Shown piece after piece: positions 1-11,600 of a DNA stretch of 64,000 nt (positions within the stretch are counted from its first letter, which is position 1; every line of letters starts with the position of its first letter). The DNA is from Helicoverpa zea. Its lineage: Eukaryota > Arthropoda > Insecta > Lepidoptera > Noctuidae. A model generated the notes under the pieces. That model ran no database searches, was not told the DNA's origin, and saw only the letters and a program-made list of their open reading frames with translations. The stretch is taken from NCBI RefSeq assembly GCF_022581195.2, contig NC_061454.1, positions 8,680,001-8,744,000 of the forward strand. Direction: 5' to 3'. A program made the translations under genes and the position numbers.

Positions 1-1482
1 ACACAAAAAAGTGGTTATCATGAGGAATTGAATGGATCAACCCCTTGGACAACTGGATTTTCAGAATGCCCAAATAAATCATTACAACTATGCTGTGCCC
101 AAATTCGTCTTCCATCCTTCTGCAATAGAGAAGGTTTATTTGCTATAATCGATGGTGAAACCGATATTGAAGTGCCAAAAATTTTACAAACGGCTATACC
201 TGGACTTTTGCTTGAAGAGAAATCTATAAAGGAAACTGTAAACGAGTACATGAAATATGTAGTTTTGTCTGCACACAGGGAACTTAAAGAAAAAGGTCAA
301 AAGAAAGGTGCATGCTTAATTATGTGTCATTTATCTCCCGTAACTGCCCAAGAAATTGGGTTTGGGCATGCCACTCGGAAATATAATTTGAGACTTGCCA
401 ATGTCGGGGATACCAAAGCAGTTCTTAGCAGACGAAATGGACCTCTTAGCCTGGGCATAGAAAACAACAAGCGACTCGGATATTCTACGCGATATCCTAA
501 CACTGTGCCAGATCCTGATGTTATACAAACCATCATAAAAGAAGACGATGAGTTTCTAATATTAGGCAATGGTAAATTCTGGAATGCTGTTAGTATGGAG
601 ACCGCAGTATCAGAAGTTCGAGCTGAACGTAACCCTGTTCTTGCAGCTAAGAGACTGCAGGATCTAGCACAAAGCTACGGCGTAGAAGACTGCATATCTG
701 TGGTTATAATTCGATTTGACGCGGCGCGGTCTGATGTTGACTTGCTAATGCGAGAATTACGTCAGACAATAAACAGTAATAAGTCTGTGTGTCGTTCTGA
801 TTGTTGTTGTTCACGTTTGGAGCCGTGTTGTCACTCGGTGACGCCGCCGAAGCCAAGTAGTGACCGATCGTCTCCGAGTGGTCAGAGTGACCGGCCGCTT
901 AGTGAAGCGATCAGCCACCAACACTACGCCAGCGTGCGGTCACAAGCCAAAGCTTCCGAACGTAGGAGTTGTCGCGGAGGCGTCGCTCGAGCCATACGTG
1001 TGCGAGTTGAAGAGGATAAAGAGGAAGATCACAGGAACGATGATTCAAACCCCGAGGAACAGTTCAAATGCTGGGAGTACATGCTCGAGCAAAACACGCA
1101 GATGCTTTTCGACAAAGAGCTAGATAACTTGTCGAAAGGTATCAAGTCGAATGTAAGCAGTCTCAGAAACTTGAAAGGCTTATCGGGAAGCAGTCCGCAG
1201 CTGCATTTAACAGGGAAGCAGTCAAAAGGTGTGCCGTTCTTATCGAAGCATTTCGGTAGTGCGAGATCTTTCGGTACTGCTCTAAAACCTGACTTTCGAT
1301 TTGGATCTGGGAGGTTACCAAACGGGGGTCCGAACGCTGCGTATTTCGGATCCCTACAGCGACTGATGCCTTACCATTTGGAATACGATTTTGCTGTGAT
1401 ACAAGAGAAATCTACCCAGGACTCCTTGGATCTCGAGGGTCGCATGCAACAGTACTGGGGAGTGGCCACCACGGAACTGTAA
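1..1482 (+). CDS. Phlpp: PHLPP-type protein phosphatase, C-terminal part (5' end outside window)
   Basis: The frame is open from base 1 to the TAA at 1480-1482; codons before the first possible start already look like protein, so this is the 3' coding exon of a larger gene. The first ~240 residues form a PP2C-like phosphatase domain: an IIDGE segment stands where PP2C enzymes have the DG(D/H) metal motif, followed by RLANVGDTKAVL, then DDEFLILGNGKFWN, then VEDCISVVIIRFD with the late metal-binding Asp. The missing upstream part in this family holds a PH domain and leucine-rich repeats. PHLPP removes the hydrophobic-motif phosphate from Akt and PKC. After the phosphatase domain come a low-complexity stretch rich in Ser, Arg and Cys and a tail ending TTEL, a class I PDZ ligand (T-x-L) like the DTPL/DTAL ends of vertebrate PHLPPs. 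An exon start a few bases inside the window (AG at 10-11) cannot be excluded. Confidence 0.85.
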   Translation, partial: TQKSGYHEELNGSTPWTTGFSECPNKSLQLCCAQIRLPSFCNREGLFAIIDGETDIEVPKILQTAIPGLLLEEKSIKETVNEYMKYVVLSAHRELKEKGQKKGACLIMCHLSPVTAQEIGFGHATRKYNLRLANVGDTKAVLSRRNGPLSLGIENNKRLGYSTRYPNTVPDPDVIQTIIKEDDEFLILGNGKFWNAVSMETAVSEVRAERNPVLAAKRLQDLAQSYGVEDCISVVIIRFDAARSDVDLLMRELRQTINSNKSVCRSDCCCSRLEPCCHSVTPPKPSSDRSSPSGQSDRPLSEAISHQHYASVRSQAKASERRSCRGGVARAIRVRVEEDKEEDHRNDDSNPEEQFKCWEYMLEQNTQMLFDKELDNLSKGIKSNVSSLRNLKGLSGSSPQLHLTGKQSKGVPFLSKHFGSARSFGTALKPDFRFGSGRLPNGGPNAAYFGSLQRLMPYHLEYDFAVIQEKSTQDSLDLEGRMQQYWGVATTEL

Positions 1483-1522
1483 ATAATCGCAGACCATGGG
1501 TACTGATAGCTCGTAAGTTGTA

Positions 1523-1528
1523 AATAAA
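1523..1528 (+). terminator. AATAAA polyadenylation signal for Phlpp
   Basis: AATAAA lies 41 bases after the Phlpp stop codon in AT-rich sequence, at the usual distance for a short 3' UTR. Further AATAAA copies follow, so the exact cleavage site is not fixed. Confidence 0.55.
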
Positions 1529-2447
1529 ACTTTATTGTAATTACATGTACAATTATTTATATAGATACCATTCATCTGTCGACTAGATTTTTTGCACAAA
1601 GTATTATAATCACTATGGACTTGCCTATATCAGCTATTATTACTTATATTACATTATCTCTATGTACAATATTGTGATAAATTCTGTCGAATGTTAAATC
1701 GTAAATAAATATTGCGTTACATCTACGTAAATCATATTATTTCTTTGTATCATTATTATAATCATGTACATATAATATTAATGGTACTCTTACATCTTGA
1801 CATTTATTGATGACTCTATACTATTTACAACAATGTACCTTGCTAGTATAAGGCTTTTAAATTATCTTGTGCTCGTTGTCTATATACAAATATTTATTTT
1901 TTACAATCCTAAATCAACGGCACAATCACAAAGTTACATAATATAACAAAACACCAATCGTATTTAGGAATCTCAGCGTAAATCAAAAAGTAGATTATCA
2001 AGACCAGTGGCAAACAAATTTAACTGTGTATTTAATGAATGTCCTTTTATTTTCATTTTTGCAAATCCTATCGAACACCAAAAAGCAAAAGCTACACTCA
2101 CTATCCAGGATACCCTGGGAAATCATAGATGCATTGTAAAAGATCTGCCTTTATCAGAGTAGCCATGTCGCCTGGGTCTATGGTACAAGGATTCAACTAT
2201 GGGTCAAAATATTACAAGAATGCTTTGGGCCGGGACTAACTTTTAATTTTACACAGTGTCAAAAATATCAGTGTTCCTCCACAATCGATTTCATAACGTC
2301 CTGATCGTTGAAATGTTCACTGGTGAGAGGTTACAGCTCCCGCTTGACCACGAGCTCGAGGGGTTGTTGGCCGAGCAGATGCGGGTAGGGGGCGCGCGGC
2401 GACGGCGCGGGCGGCGCGGGGTGCGCGTGCGCCGGCGGCGGCCGCCG
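1529..2447. other. Convergent 3' regions of Phlpp (+) and Lim3 (-)
   Basis: No coding sequence is visible. The right part (about 1900-2447) should hold the Lim3 3' UTR; it is GC-rich next to the stop and then AT-rich, with several TTTATT (AATAAA on minus) near 1532, 1802, 1890 and 2045. The left part holds the Phlpp 3' end. The two genes point at each other with less than 1 kb between stop codons. Confidence 0.6.
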
Positions 2448-2614
2448 CTAGGGGAAGGCGCGCGGGGAATAGTGGTGCGCCTCGCCCAGCCACGAGTCGG
2501 GCGACGGCGGGAAGTCGGGGTAGCCGCCTGCTGCGGGTGATGATGAACTGCTCAGGTCGGAGGCACCTCCCGCGCCTCCTGCGCCCCCGATGCCTGCACC
2601 GCTCATTGCTTGGC
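2448..2614 (-). CDS. Lim3: Lim3 exon 7, conserved C-terminus and stop
   Basis: Acceptor TAG at 2617-2615; stop TAG at 2450-2448. It encodes a Gly-rich lead, then SDLSSSSSPAAGGYPDFPPS and a tail ending SPRAFP. The GGYPDFP-SP-SWL core matches the C-terminal end of vertebrate LHX3. Confidence 0.92.
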
Positions 2615-5600
2615 CTAGTACATTGAGAATTGTATTAGGCTCACTAATATTCGGGCTTAATTCTTAGTTGGTCAAAAAAGTCACTTTAATGCCCGTATAA
2701 AACACGCCTTATACATTGGAACTGGAAACTTTAACGATCTTGACCTTTTATCTAACCTGACCAAAACAAAAACTCCTTACTTTTTCAGGAGTTTTTAAAT
2801 AAAATGTGTACTATGAAATTGTTCAAAAGTTATGTTCAGTCAATTGTTCGTAGCGTAGCAGCAGTTAGCAAATACAATGCTAATACTCGTAATTCAATGC
2901 GGGAAGCGTTGTTCTACTTCAATACAACTAATCCTATGTACATAATTGCTACAAATACCCAAGTCATATCACTACGACATACCTATATTGGTGTAGACAA
3001 GATGGTCCGGCGGGTAGTGGTAGTGAGGATGCGGCGGTGAGTGCGCGCGCAGGTACGGCGGCGTAGCGGCGTAGCGCGCCCCCCCTGCCGCCGCGCCGCC
3101 TCCCGCCGGGGAGCCCTCCTCCCCGCCCAGCGCTACGGTGCTGTAGCTGTCGTTACTTAGCTCTGAAATGTGAATGAGACGGTGAATTTCAGACATCATA
3201 ACATGTCGAAGAAAATTAATTTGCTAACCCTAGCTTGCAACTTGTAAAAATACGAACATTTCATTTTAGAAGAAGTGGTTACTATGGAGTTCAATATTAA
3301 CCACCAATAACATAACAAAGTTCACTTTCAGCAATACTACGGAAATGCTACAATCACACTTTCCGAACTGAAGTCTAAAGTCTTGCTGATTCTGTTCAAA
3401 CTAAAATCTATATTGCCATTCAATTTAACCAATGGATTCTACCTAGACTAGACGTCGTATTGCTGACCACGCTTTCATTCTAAACCAAACTCCAACCATT
3501 CGAAAATTGACGAATTGAATTAAAGTCTTATAAAAAATATTTTCCCACGTTCGAACAAACAGAGAACACGAACCTTTGACGAAATCTATATTTTAGCTAA
3601 TATTTAACAAAGAGGATTTTTGTCTGTGCTGTGTTTTGTGGAACTAATTGGAAAAAAACTGTTGGGAAGCCACACTTTTCCCGTGTGATACAGTTTAATA
3701 TGTTACTTCATACATATGCTTCACGTGGATTAAGTCAAGGGGAAGGCATTTATATATTTACCGTGATGACTAAAGGAGTCGAGGTCTATCTTGAGCTCAT
3801 CCTTGTCCAGTAGTCGGTCGTGACGGGGAGAGCCGCTGCCACTCTTCATAGATCTGAAGTATTGAGACCAGCGCGTGCGACCCGCGTCTTTCTTTAGTCG
3901 CTTCTCTTTGGCTCGTCTGGTGGAGGAAACTTGTATTATAAAGGTGAAGGGACATTTTAATTGTGCTCTTTGGTTGTCGTATAAACAAAAAAACAAGTAA
4001 AAAGACAATCGGAATACAAATCCACCCTTGTAAAATATGTCCTAATATGGTTGCCGTTTGACGACGACCGACGGTGATTTTTTCAAAGCTACTAAATATT
4101 TTACGCTCTTTAGCTCTTGCAAACTTTAGCCGCATATCACACCCTATCAACACTGTATTCGGTGTATAATTCATACAAGTACGAAATATGGAACCATATT
4201 TCTTGCCGTATGTTTTGCGGAAACTCATTACAACATTACAACCCCTTTTCAGCCGCGATGGGCACTTCGAATAATGACTGAACTTTGATTTAATAACGCA
4301 AACTCGTTATAACGCTTCGATTACTTTGGATTTAAACAAATAACCGTACATTCGACGTATAAACAAAACACCCCCGTCGCATGTTTTGCGTGTGTTGTTA
4401 TTAGCGCAGCGGCGGGGCGCCGGCTTTCAACAAAGAGCTTGATTAATTAAAGTGCCTCCGCCCAGTCCGCTGGGACCAAGCGCGTGCTGCGATATACCTC
4501 ATACGGATTATTGATACATTGTCCAGAATTGCCTTCTTCGTACTTTACAGTTTAATGGTCCAATATGAATAAGTCCCCCAAATTACTTATATCGCCAATT
4601 CAAATGAACTTGTTCTTCAAAATTGGTGCTAAGAATTTTAGTTGAATAAAACCTCTATGTAAACTTATTTAAAATCATTAAAATACTGACCAATTTACTC
4701 AAAAAAATTATACGATGCCATTTGCAACAAAAAAGAAATTAAGACTTAATGGCATCCACAGACTTTTTTGAAACCAAACAGCCAGTATTTACTTCAACAA
4801 ACAATGCTTAAAACCTCTTTACTATAATAATTAATTTGTTAAATTGATTATAGAAGAGAAGATAAGTTTGACCAGTATTTGTCTTAAAAAGGATGAAGGA
4901 TTGGTGTTTCAGATGAATAGTGGTTTTCTGCCTTGCGGTTTTTTTTGTGGTTTCATCAAACGTGGTTCAGCCTTTTTTTAATTCGCTATTTAAGAAACGG
5001 CGGAAGGCATCTGAGGAACAATATTTTAACTCTATATTTTAAATTTGTATAACGGATAGGTATATCATGTTTAGCTTAAAAATGCTAAAAAACATTTTTT
5101 CCTCATATGAATATTTCTGTTGAATTAAAAAAAGATATGTATTAGAACCTTATGTGTTATTGTGAATTCAGATTCTACAAGTAAAGACGGTATGAAATAT
5201 CCAATAAGATGCTATGCTGCTAAATCCTTATCCCGAATTGCCATCATATTGGAAGCACAAAACAAAAATAGTACTTTAATAAAAAAAATAGGTTGACAAA
5301 AATCTTGACGCAGAAACTTTTTCCTAACAATACCTAGATACAGGCTGATATTCTCAAAATTCCCTGGATCCCATTTGCTAAACCGAAAAAAAAAACAATA
5401 AAGAAAAAATATTCAGTGTAAAACCTCAACATAACCTTTTTAGTCAATTGATTTTGCATAAATATATAGGTATTTGTTTTATCTGTGGCAGTTATCCGAT
5501 TATCATTTTGTATGCATTTGGATACCACTTTTTATTTTTGAACAGAAATTCAAAATGTAATATTTCTGGAAATAAAACAAAATTATGAAGAACGTTAACG

Positions 5601-8600
5601 ACAAAAAAAATATAACAAAACCGTGAAACCATGGCAATATAATGCGCAACGCTAACAACATGTTTAACGTGAGCTCGCATTGTGCTATATCGAGCACATA
5701 AAGTAAAGAAGTCGATTGTGATATCGCGTTCAGGTTTACGAGGCGAGGCCGATGTGCAGGGCGTGACCGCTGCCGTGACTGCAGTCACTCGCGCGCAACA
5801 CAACATAGTTCCGCGACTATGCCCAAACACACCAACAACACTGCTTTACAAGGCACACAATACGCGAATATTGAAGGACGTTCTTTTGATAGATGGGTAT
5901 TCTGCACACATCATTTGAGTATTGAGCCCCGTCATACAACATTTACATGAATAAAAACTGAACGTCCGAGTAGGTATAAACCAAACACCCGTAACATCTA
6001 ACAAAGCATCTACTTATTTTTCTTCGCGGATATTTTCATACTATAATAAATTGAAATGAAAATTATCTGAGACGGCAAAATCCTGGAAGTAAGTAGACAG
6101 TATCGCCAAAAATCATCTCCATGGTCTCTATACATATATCGTATTTATTCAAACATAATAAAATAAGCAATTCTCGCATTCCAAATACCTTTTAAGCTTT
6201 TGGAATTTGTAGGTCAGCAAGAATAGGCTCAAGAATGATTTAAATAGCGAGTCACGCCTCGGGATTTCTCTTAAATGTTATGTAGATCAATTGCGTTGGA
6301 AGTTGCAAGAAGTACATAAGTACAGTTCAAGGGCTCGCAATTATATAATTATTTTAAAGAACATTCTAGACATCTTATTCCTTGACTTGATGTTCCTAAA
6401 TTACTATCATATGAAAATTTACAATTTCAACGTTACTTTTGGCAAACAACTTAGCTAAAGCCAAAAGTTTAATTTATTTTAATTGCAATTCACAACAATC
6501 TATAAATAAATAAGTATTGATCACCTCACTTGCTAGAGGCAGATTGACGATTGTTAACTTTATTTTGATGGATTTTACACGGAATCCTTGACCGTAAACT
6601 AGTTATAACATACCATAAACTTCCAACTGACTTGAGAAGAAAGCAATGGTGCTACGAGTATGTCATACAATAAACATCAATTTGGAGTAATCGACCCGTT
6701 ACATTATTTTTACTGAAAATCTGAGTACCTCTGTACAGTGTACATTTGAATAATATTAACTGGGGCTCTTAGATATTTTCGCGTGCAAGTGACATTGATT
6801 AGGTACAGATATATCGAACGTATCGGCGCAGTTAAAGAGGCGTTACTTGCATGCATAATTTCAACGTTAAAAAGAAATAAATGTCGTTTTAACTTAATTT
6901 ATGGATAAACTTTTATGTTTTCCTTTTCTATCCTCAGTGGGTTTTCATTAATTAACACACCATACATTTTCAAAAGATTGGGTGGTACCTATCTTTAAAG
7001 AGAAGAATATTCATAGCTAAAAAAAGGCAGCGTGTATGGCTGAATATCTAAGGATATTATGATTACCGATAGTATAATTCCTAAATTACCGATAGTATAC
7101 ACAAAATGCATAAAGCAACTGACCTGTTTTGGAACCAGACCTGCACCACCCTCATATCCAGCCCCGTGTCATGCGCCAGCTGTTCCCGTACATGGCGCGC
7201 CGGCTTTGGACTACTGCTGTACGCATTCTTCAAGGTCTCCAACTGCTTGGCCGTGATGGTGGTCCGAGGCCTCTTGCTCGCCGCGTCCCCGTCTAACGAA
7301 CCCTCGCCGCCTGGACATTGCACATTACAAGTGATTTTGATGTAGATTTTGCCATTTTCTTTTCCTAAGGAGTGAATAATTTGTTTGGTTCAAATTCTGT
7401 AGAAAGCAGCTGTTTTTTAGATATTTGTGAACTACTATTTCATCTACTTTGTCATGCTGCTGTCTTTTGAACAGAGGTTTAGTACCACAAAACTATAACA
7501 ACGAATAAGTGGCACGTTACCTTTTGCTCTGGCGGCTTCATAATCAGGTTTACAGACAAGCTTGCCGTCTTCCATGAGATAGAACTCGTCGCCAGTGTTG
7601 AGGGTTCTTGCGCAGGCGGCGCAGGCGAAGCAGCGCAGATGGTAGACGTGGGACTGCGCTCGCCGCACCACCTGGGTGGGGGGGATGCCCTGCCCGCAGC
7701 CAGCGCACTTGGTGCCGAACCGCCTGGGACAACAGCCGCAATCACAACAACATTATCAACGTGACAGACGCTATTACATAAAGGCAAGACCAAAGGAGTT
7801 GATATAGGAAACGATTAATATGTTAGTCAATATTTTTTCGCTATAGGTGCTTCGTAGAAAATCTTGCAAAGCTATAAGAAAACTTAACAATTTATTTCCT
7901 TAAGTGGGTAAGTAGATATCTAATGGAGCACTGCCGAATTGTGCTGACGGTTTATGAACCATTCGTCTGGTTCATGTTGCATAAACTGACTTTTAGCAAA
8001 AAGTAGAAATCTACTAAAAGACAATTTTAGAACTCTTTTTTCAATCATAAGTATCTACTAGAGCAGTTCCGATGGTTTATGAAGCATTCATCTATTTAAT
8101 GTCAGATAAACTGATGAAAAGGTTAAATCTAGTGGTACTCGTAACCATAACATGCATAAAGTATGTGTTAATTCTGTTATTCAAGCTAAGTAAATATCCT
8201 CCTCAAGTAACAAATAAAACACACTGCAACACATTTTTCTCACTTGCTACACGATGTGTCTGTCATCAACACTTTGTAGATACATCTGTGATGAAGTATA
8301 GAATACGCTTAAGAAAAGTACAGAGTAAAAGAGGCTTACTTGAAGAAGTCATCGGTGCAGTACAGCTGATTATTCCTGGCGAAGCATTTCCCTGACAGCA
8401 TGGCTCGGCACTCGACGCAGCGCAGACAGCCGGCGTGCCACGTGCGGTCCGACACCTTCAGCACGTACCGGTCCACGATCATCTCGTGACAGCCGCCGCA
8501 TTTCGGGATACTGGCTGCAACATATGCATTGTTTTTATAAATTGCCCCTTGATATTGGGTCGCAGTGGCACGTATGAATCGACGGCAGATCTAGTCGGTT

Positions 8601-11600
8601 ACGATCCAACATGTCAATAGTCTTTTAGTGGTATGGTCTCTAAATGAAATGGAAAAGAAATACACTTTTCCATTTGCGAGTTTTTAAAAATGCATTTGGG
8701 GGACTGCTATTATGTAAGTACCAGTGGCGAGGCGTCCTTATAAGCCGATTCCCATCGGCTTCCCTTTCGAATTTCAAGAAAGAAGCATAGGTATAATTTA
8801 TAATATAGGTATAGGTATAATTAATATAATCATTTAAACCACACAATATAAATATGTAGGTATAACAAAACGCCTACCACCGTAAAAAAAATTGTCTATA
8901 AATTACTTGAAACATTTTGCTCCTACTAAATAAGCCGCGGCTTCCTCCTCCATACAAAACTACGCTTGCGTGACGTCATCCACGCCGCGCCGCGCGATGT
9001 TCGCAAAATAAGGGCGAGCGGTAAGCCGGCTCACGGAGCGGCTTCCACCAATCAAAACTCGCGAGTGAACGAGAAAGAACGCGTCAAGAGTAGAGTAGCT
9101 ATATCTGTCTACGCGCGAGTGACAGCGCTTTCTCAAATATGTAAACAACAAATCAGACAAATTCACTCTCATTGTTCTTATTTTGTTTTAGATAATACCA
9201 TTAACAATTTGTTCTTTGTATTACTTAATTGAATTTATTAGTGTGTGTATCATTTGGAAATAACATAGTTCGTGTGTGTGTTTTAGTTACATTATGTCAA
9301 CATAGATGGCGTTGTGCATTTTTATGCAAATCCTGAATCGCGGTGTTAAGATTCTCCGCGATTTAATGACCCTAGTTGGGAATTTATTTATTTTTATGAA
9401 TTCACCAAGTATATAATTTTGATAATTTTGATTAAATAGTTGGCAGTATCATTACTCCCTACTAATTCCCACGATCGCACTGTGTGACCTGGTACTCAGT
9501 ACATGAGTACAAGTACAGTACTACAGTGTGTGTACCTAGTGAAAATAGAGATATCTACGTTGAAATGATGTATTTTGATACGTAGACAGTTGGCATCAGG
9601 TTTCTTTTTAATGTACCTATAGCATTAATCGCATTAGACTGTTTTCCGATCCGACAGATTGTTTACTTTAGGAAGGAACTTATTTTTCAAGGTTAAGTTT
9701 TGAGAATAAAAACGTGTTATAAAACTCGGGCACGCCGCTCGGGTGAATTACCTACCAATACGTCTATATTAAAATTACTAACGTCCTGACGGATAAATAC
9801 CTACGATAAATATCAATGGCTAACAGGCCGTTGTAAATTAAATACTTAAAATGTATTGTTTCTAGTGCCAAGTTTTCTCAGATTCTAGTACCTAGTTAAT
9901 ATACCTAACTAAAGATAATAAAGTTTTATAGATATTAATAATCTGCCGAATTCCTCGAGAAAACATGTTCAAACTATCAGTCTCTCAGTCAGTGCTAAAA
10001 GGTGGACTGAGAAATTACCTCCATTACCTCTCCCCCCCCATCCCTGAGCACTCCCCCCCCCAGTTTTTTTTTTTGCTGCGGCTTCCCTATTTCATTAAAC
10101 CACCCTTCGCCACTGGTAAGTACTTGTTTATCTAAGAGCCACTCGAATTAAAGTCCCTATTTTACCTGACATCTGATCCACGGTGAACCTCTCGAGTGTG
10201 AGGGCGCGGGTTCGAATCCAGGTCAGGCAAGTACCAATGCAACTTTTCTAAGTTTGTATGTACTTTCTAAGTATATCTTAGACACCAATGGCTGATAAAA
10301 AAGGTGAAGGAAAACATCTTAAGGAAACCTGGACTATATAGTCTGAAATCATCAACCCGCATTGAGCAAGCGTGGTGATTAATGCTCAATCCTTCTCCCT
10401 GTGAGAGGAGGCCTGTGCCCAGCAGTGGGACGATAAAAAGGCTGTAACTGTAACTGTAACTGATCCACGGATTTAGTTGATTACAAATGACGTACTTACA
10501 CATCTGCATCTCATCTAAAACTTCTCTATTTAAAATTAAAATTGGTTCGGTAGTTCTTTCTTGCTCATATTAAAAATTGTAAAAGACAAAAACTTAGTCT
10601 TTCGGGGGCCATTCTTCCTCGGTACTTCACTGATAGGTACGTAAGTAGAAGTACAATATCTAGTTCAGATTTTATTATTTTGCAAGAAATAAAAAGTTAT
10701 AGATGAAAGCCTTTATCCTCATGTCATAATGTGCTAGTAAATACTCCGCTGCACAAGGTTTAACAAAATGTTTGGTAAGAATAATTAATTAATTTAGGCT
10801 AGTCACCTTGTTGCAAAAACCAAAAATTAAAATAAAGGCCCTAAGGTAAGATCTTAAATCTTCTATTCAAGTACATCACGGATCGCATATATACCTACTT
10901 ACACGGGTTTTGTTTACAATGGATATTATTCTGGTACATTTTCCATGCTTGTTTTATATGCTTTAATGATTTCAAATAATTCGTTACAGATTCGAAGTTT
11001 TCCGATAAAATTATATTAAGCGCAACTATCTGATATGTAAATATCTACGGTATTTATTTCTTTTGCGTAGAAATTTTAAACTAACGATTGAGGTGTGATG
11101 AATCGGGTTAGCGTCATAAGGTTGATGTTCATGCATGGTTGATGGTATAATTACACAAGGTCTTCTTATCAAATGGGTTGCCTTTTAACTAATCGAACAA
11201 GCTCTAGTTTTAAGGATTAGTCGCTTGATAGCTTCTGCTTTGCAATTCTTAAATAATAGTGGATAATAATCCTTTCCCAATAACTACTTAAGTATATTTT
11301 AAAGCTAATGAGATAGTATGTGAGGACGGAGTTGGACGTGCTTTTCGGTATTTGATATTCCATTTATCGAAGGAGGCTATATACTTCTTGTTATATGGCA
11401 AAGATGACACCCAGATAGAAAGTAGCGTTCATAGTTATTTCCACGGGTTGTTATAATAATTTCATTTCTAGACAATTCTTCTGGAAAAATTGAAAAATGA
11501 ATAAGTACCTACGTTGGCTTAATTGAACTTCTTTTTAACCATATTGTCAACCTTTATTCAAAGTCAACAATTAGTATGTCGCATAAATTAAATCATATGT

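Noticed and set aside
860..1123. Second plus-strand frame within Phlpp
   Set aside because: It overlaps the Phlpp frame, which has the recognised domain and continues to the PDZ-type end.
2256..2540. Plus-strand open frame of 94 codons rich in Arg
   Set aside because: It is antisense to the GC-rich last Lim3 exon, whose minus-strand product matches LHX3.
3797..4228. Minus-strand 143-codon frame overlapping Lim3 exon 5
   Set aside because: It uses a different frame from the homeodomain end; the in-phase exon explains this sequence.
5492..5830. Minus-strand 112-codon frame in Lim3 intron 4
   Set aside because: Low-complexity hydrophobic C-terminus and GC-driven start; no splice sites or homology.
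10184..10260. Possible tRNA gene (B box GGTTCGAATCC)
   Set aside because: No cloverleaf can be drawn; the sequence continues into a SINE body with TSD.
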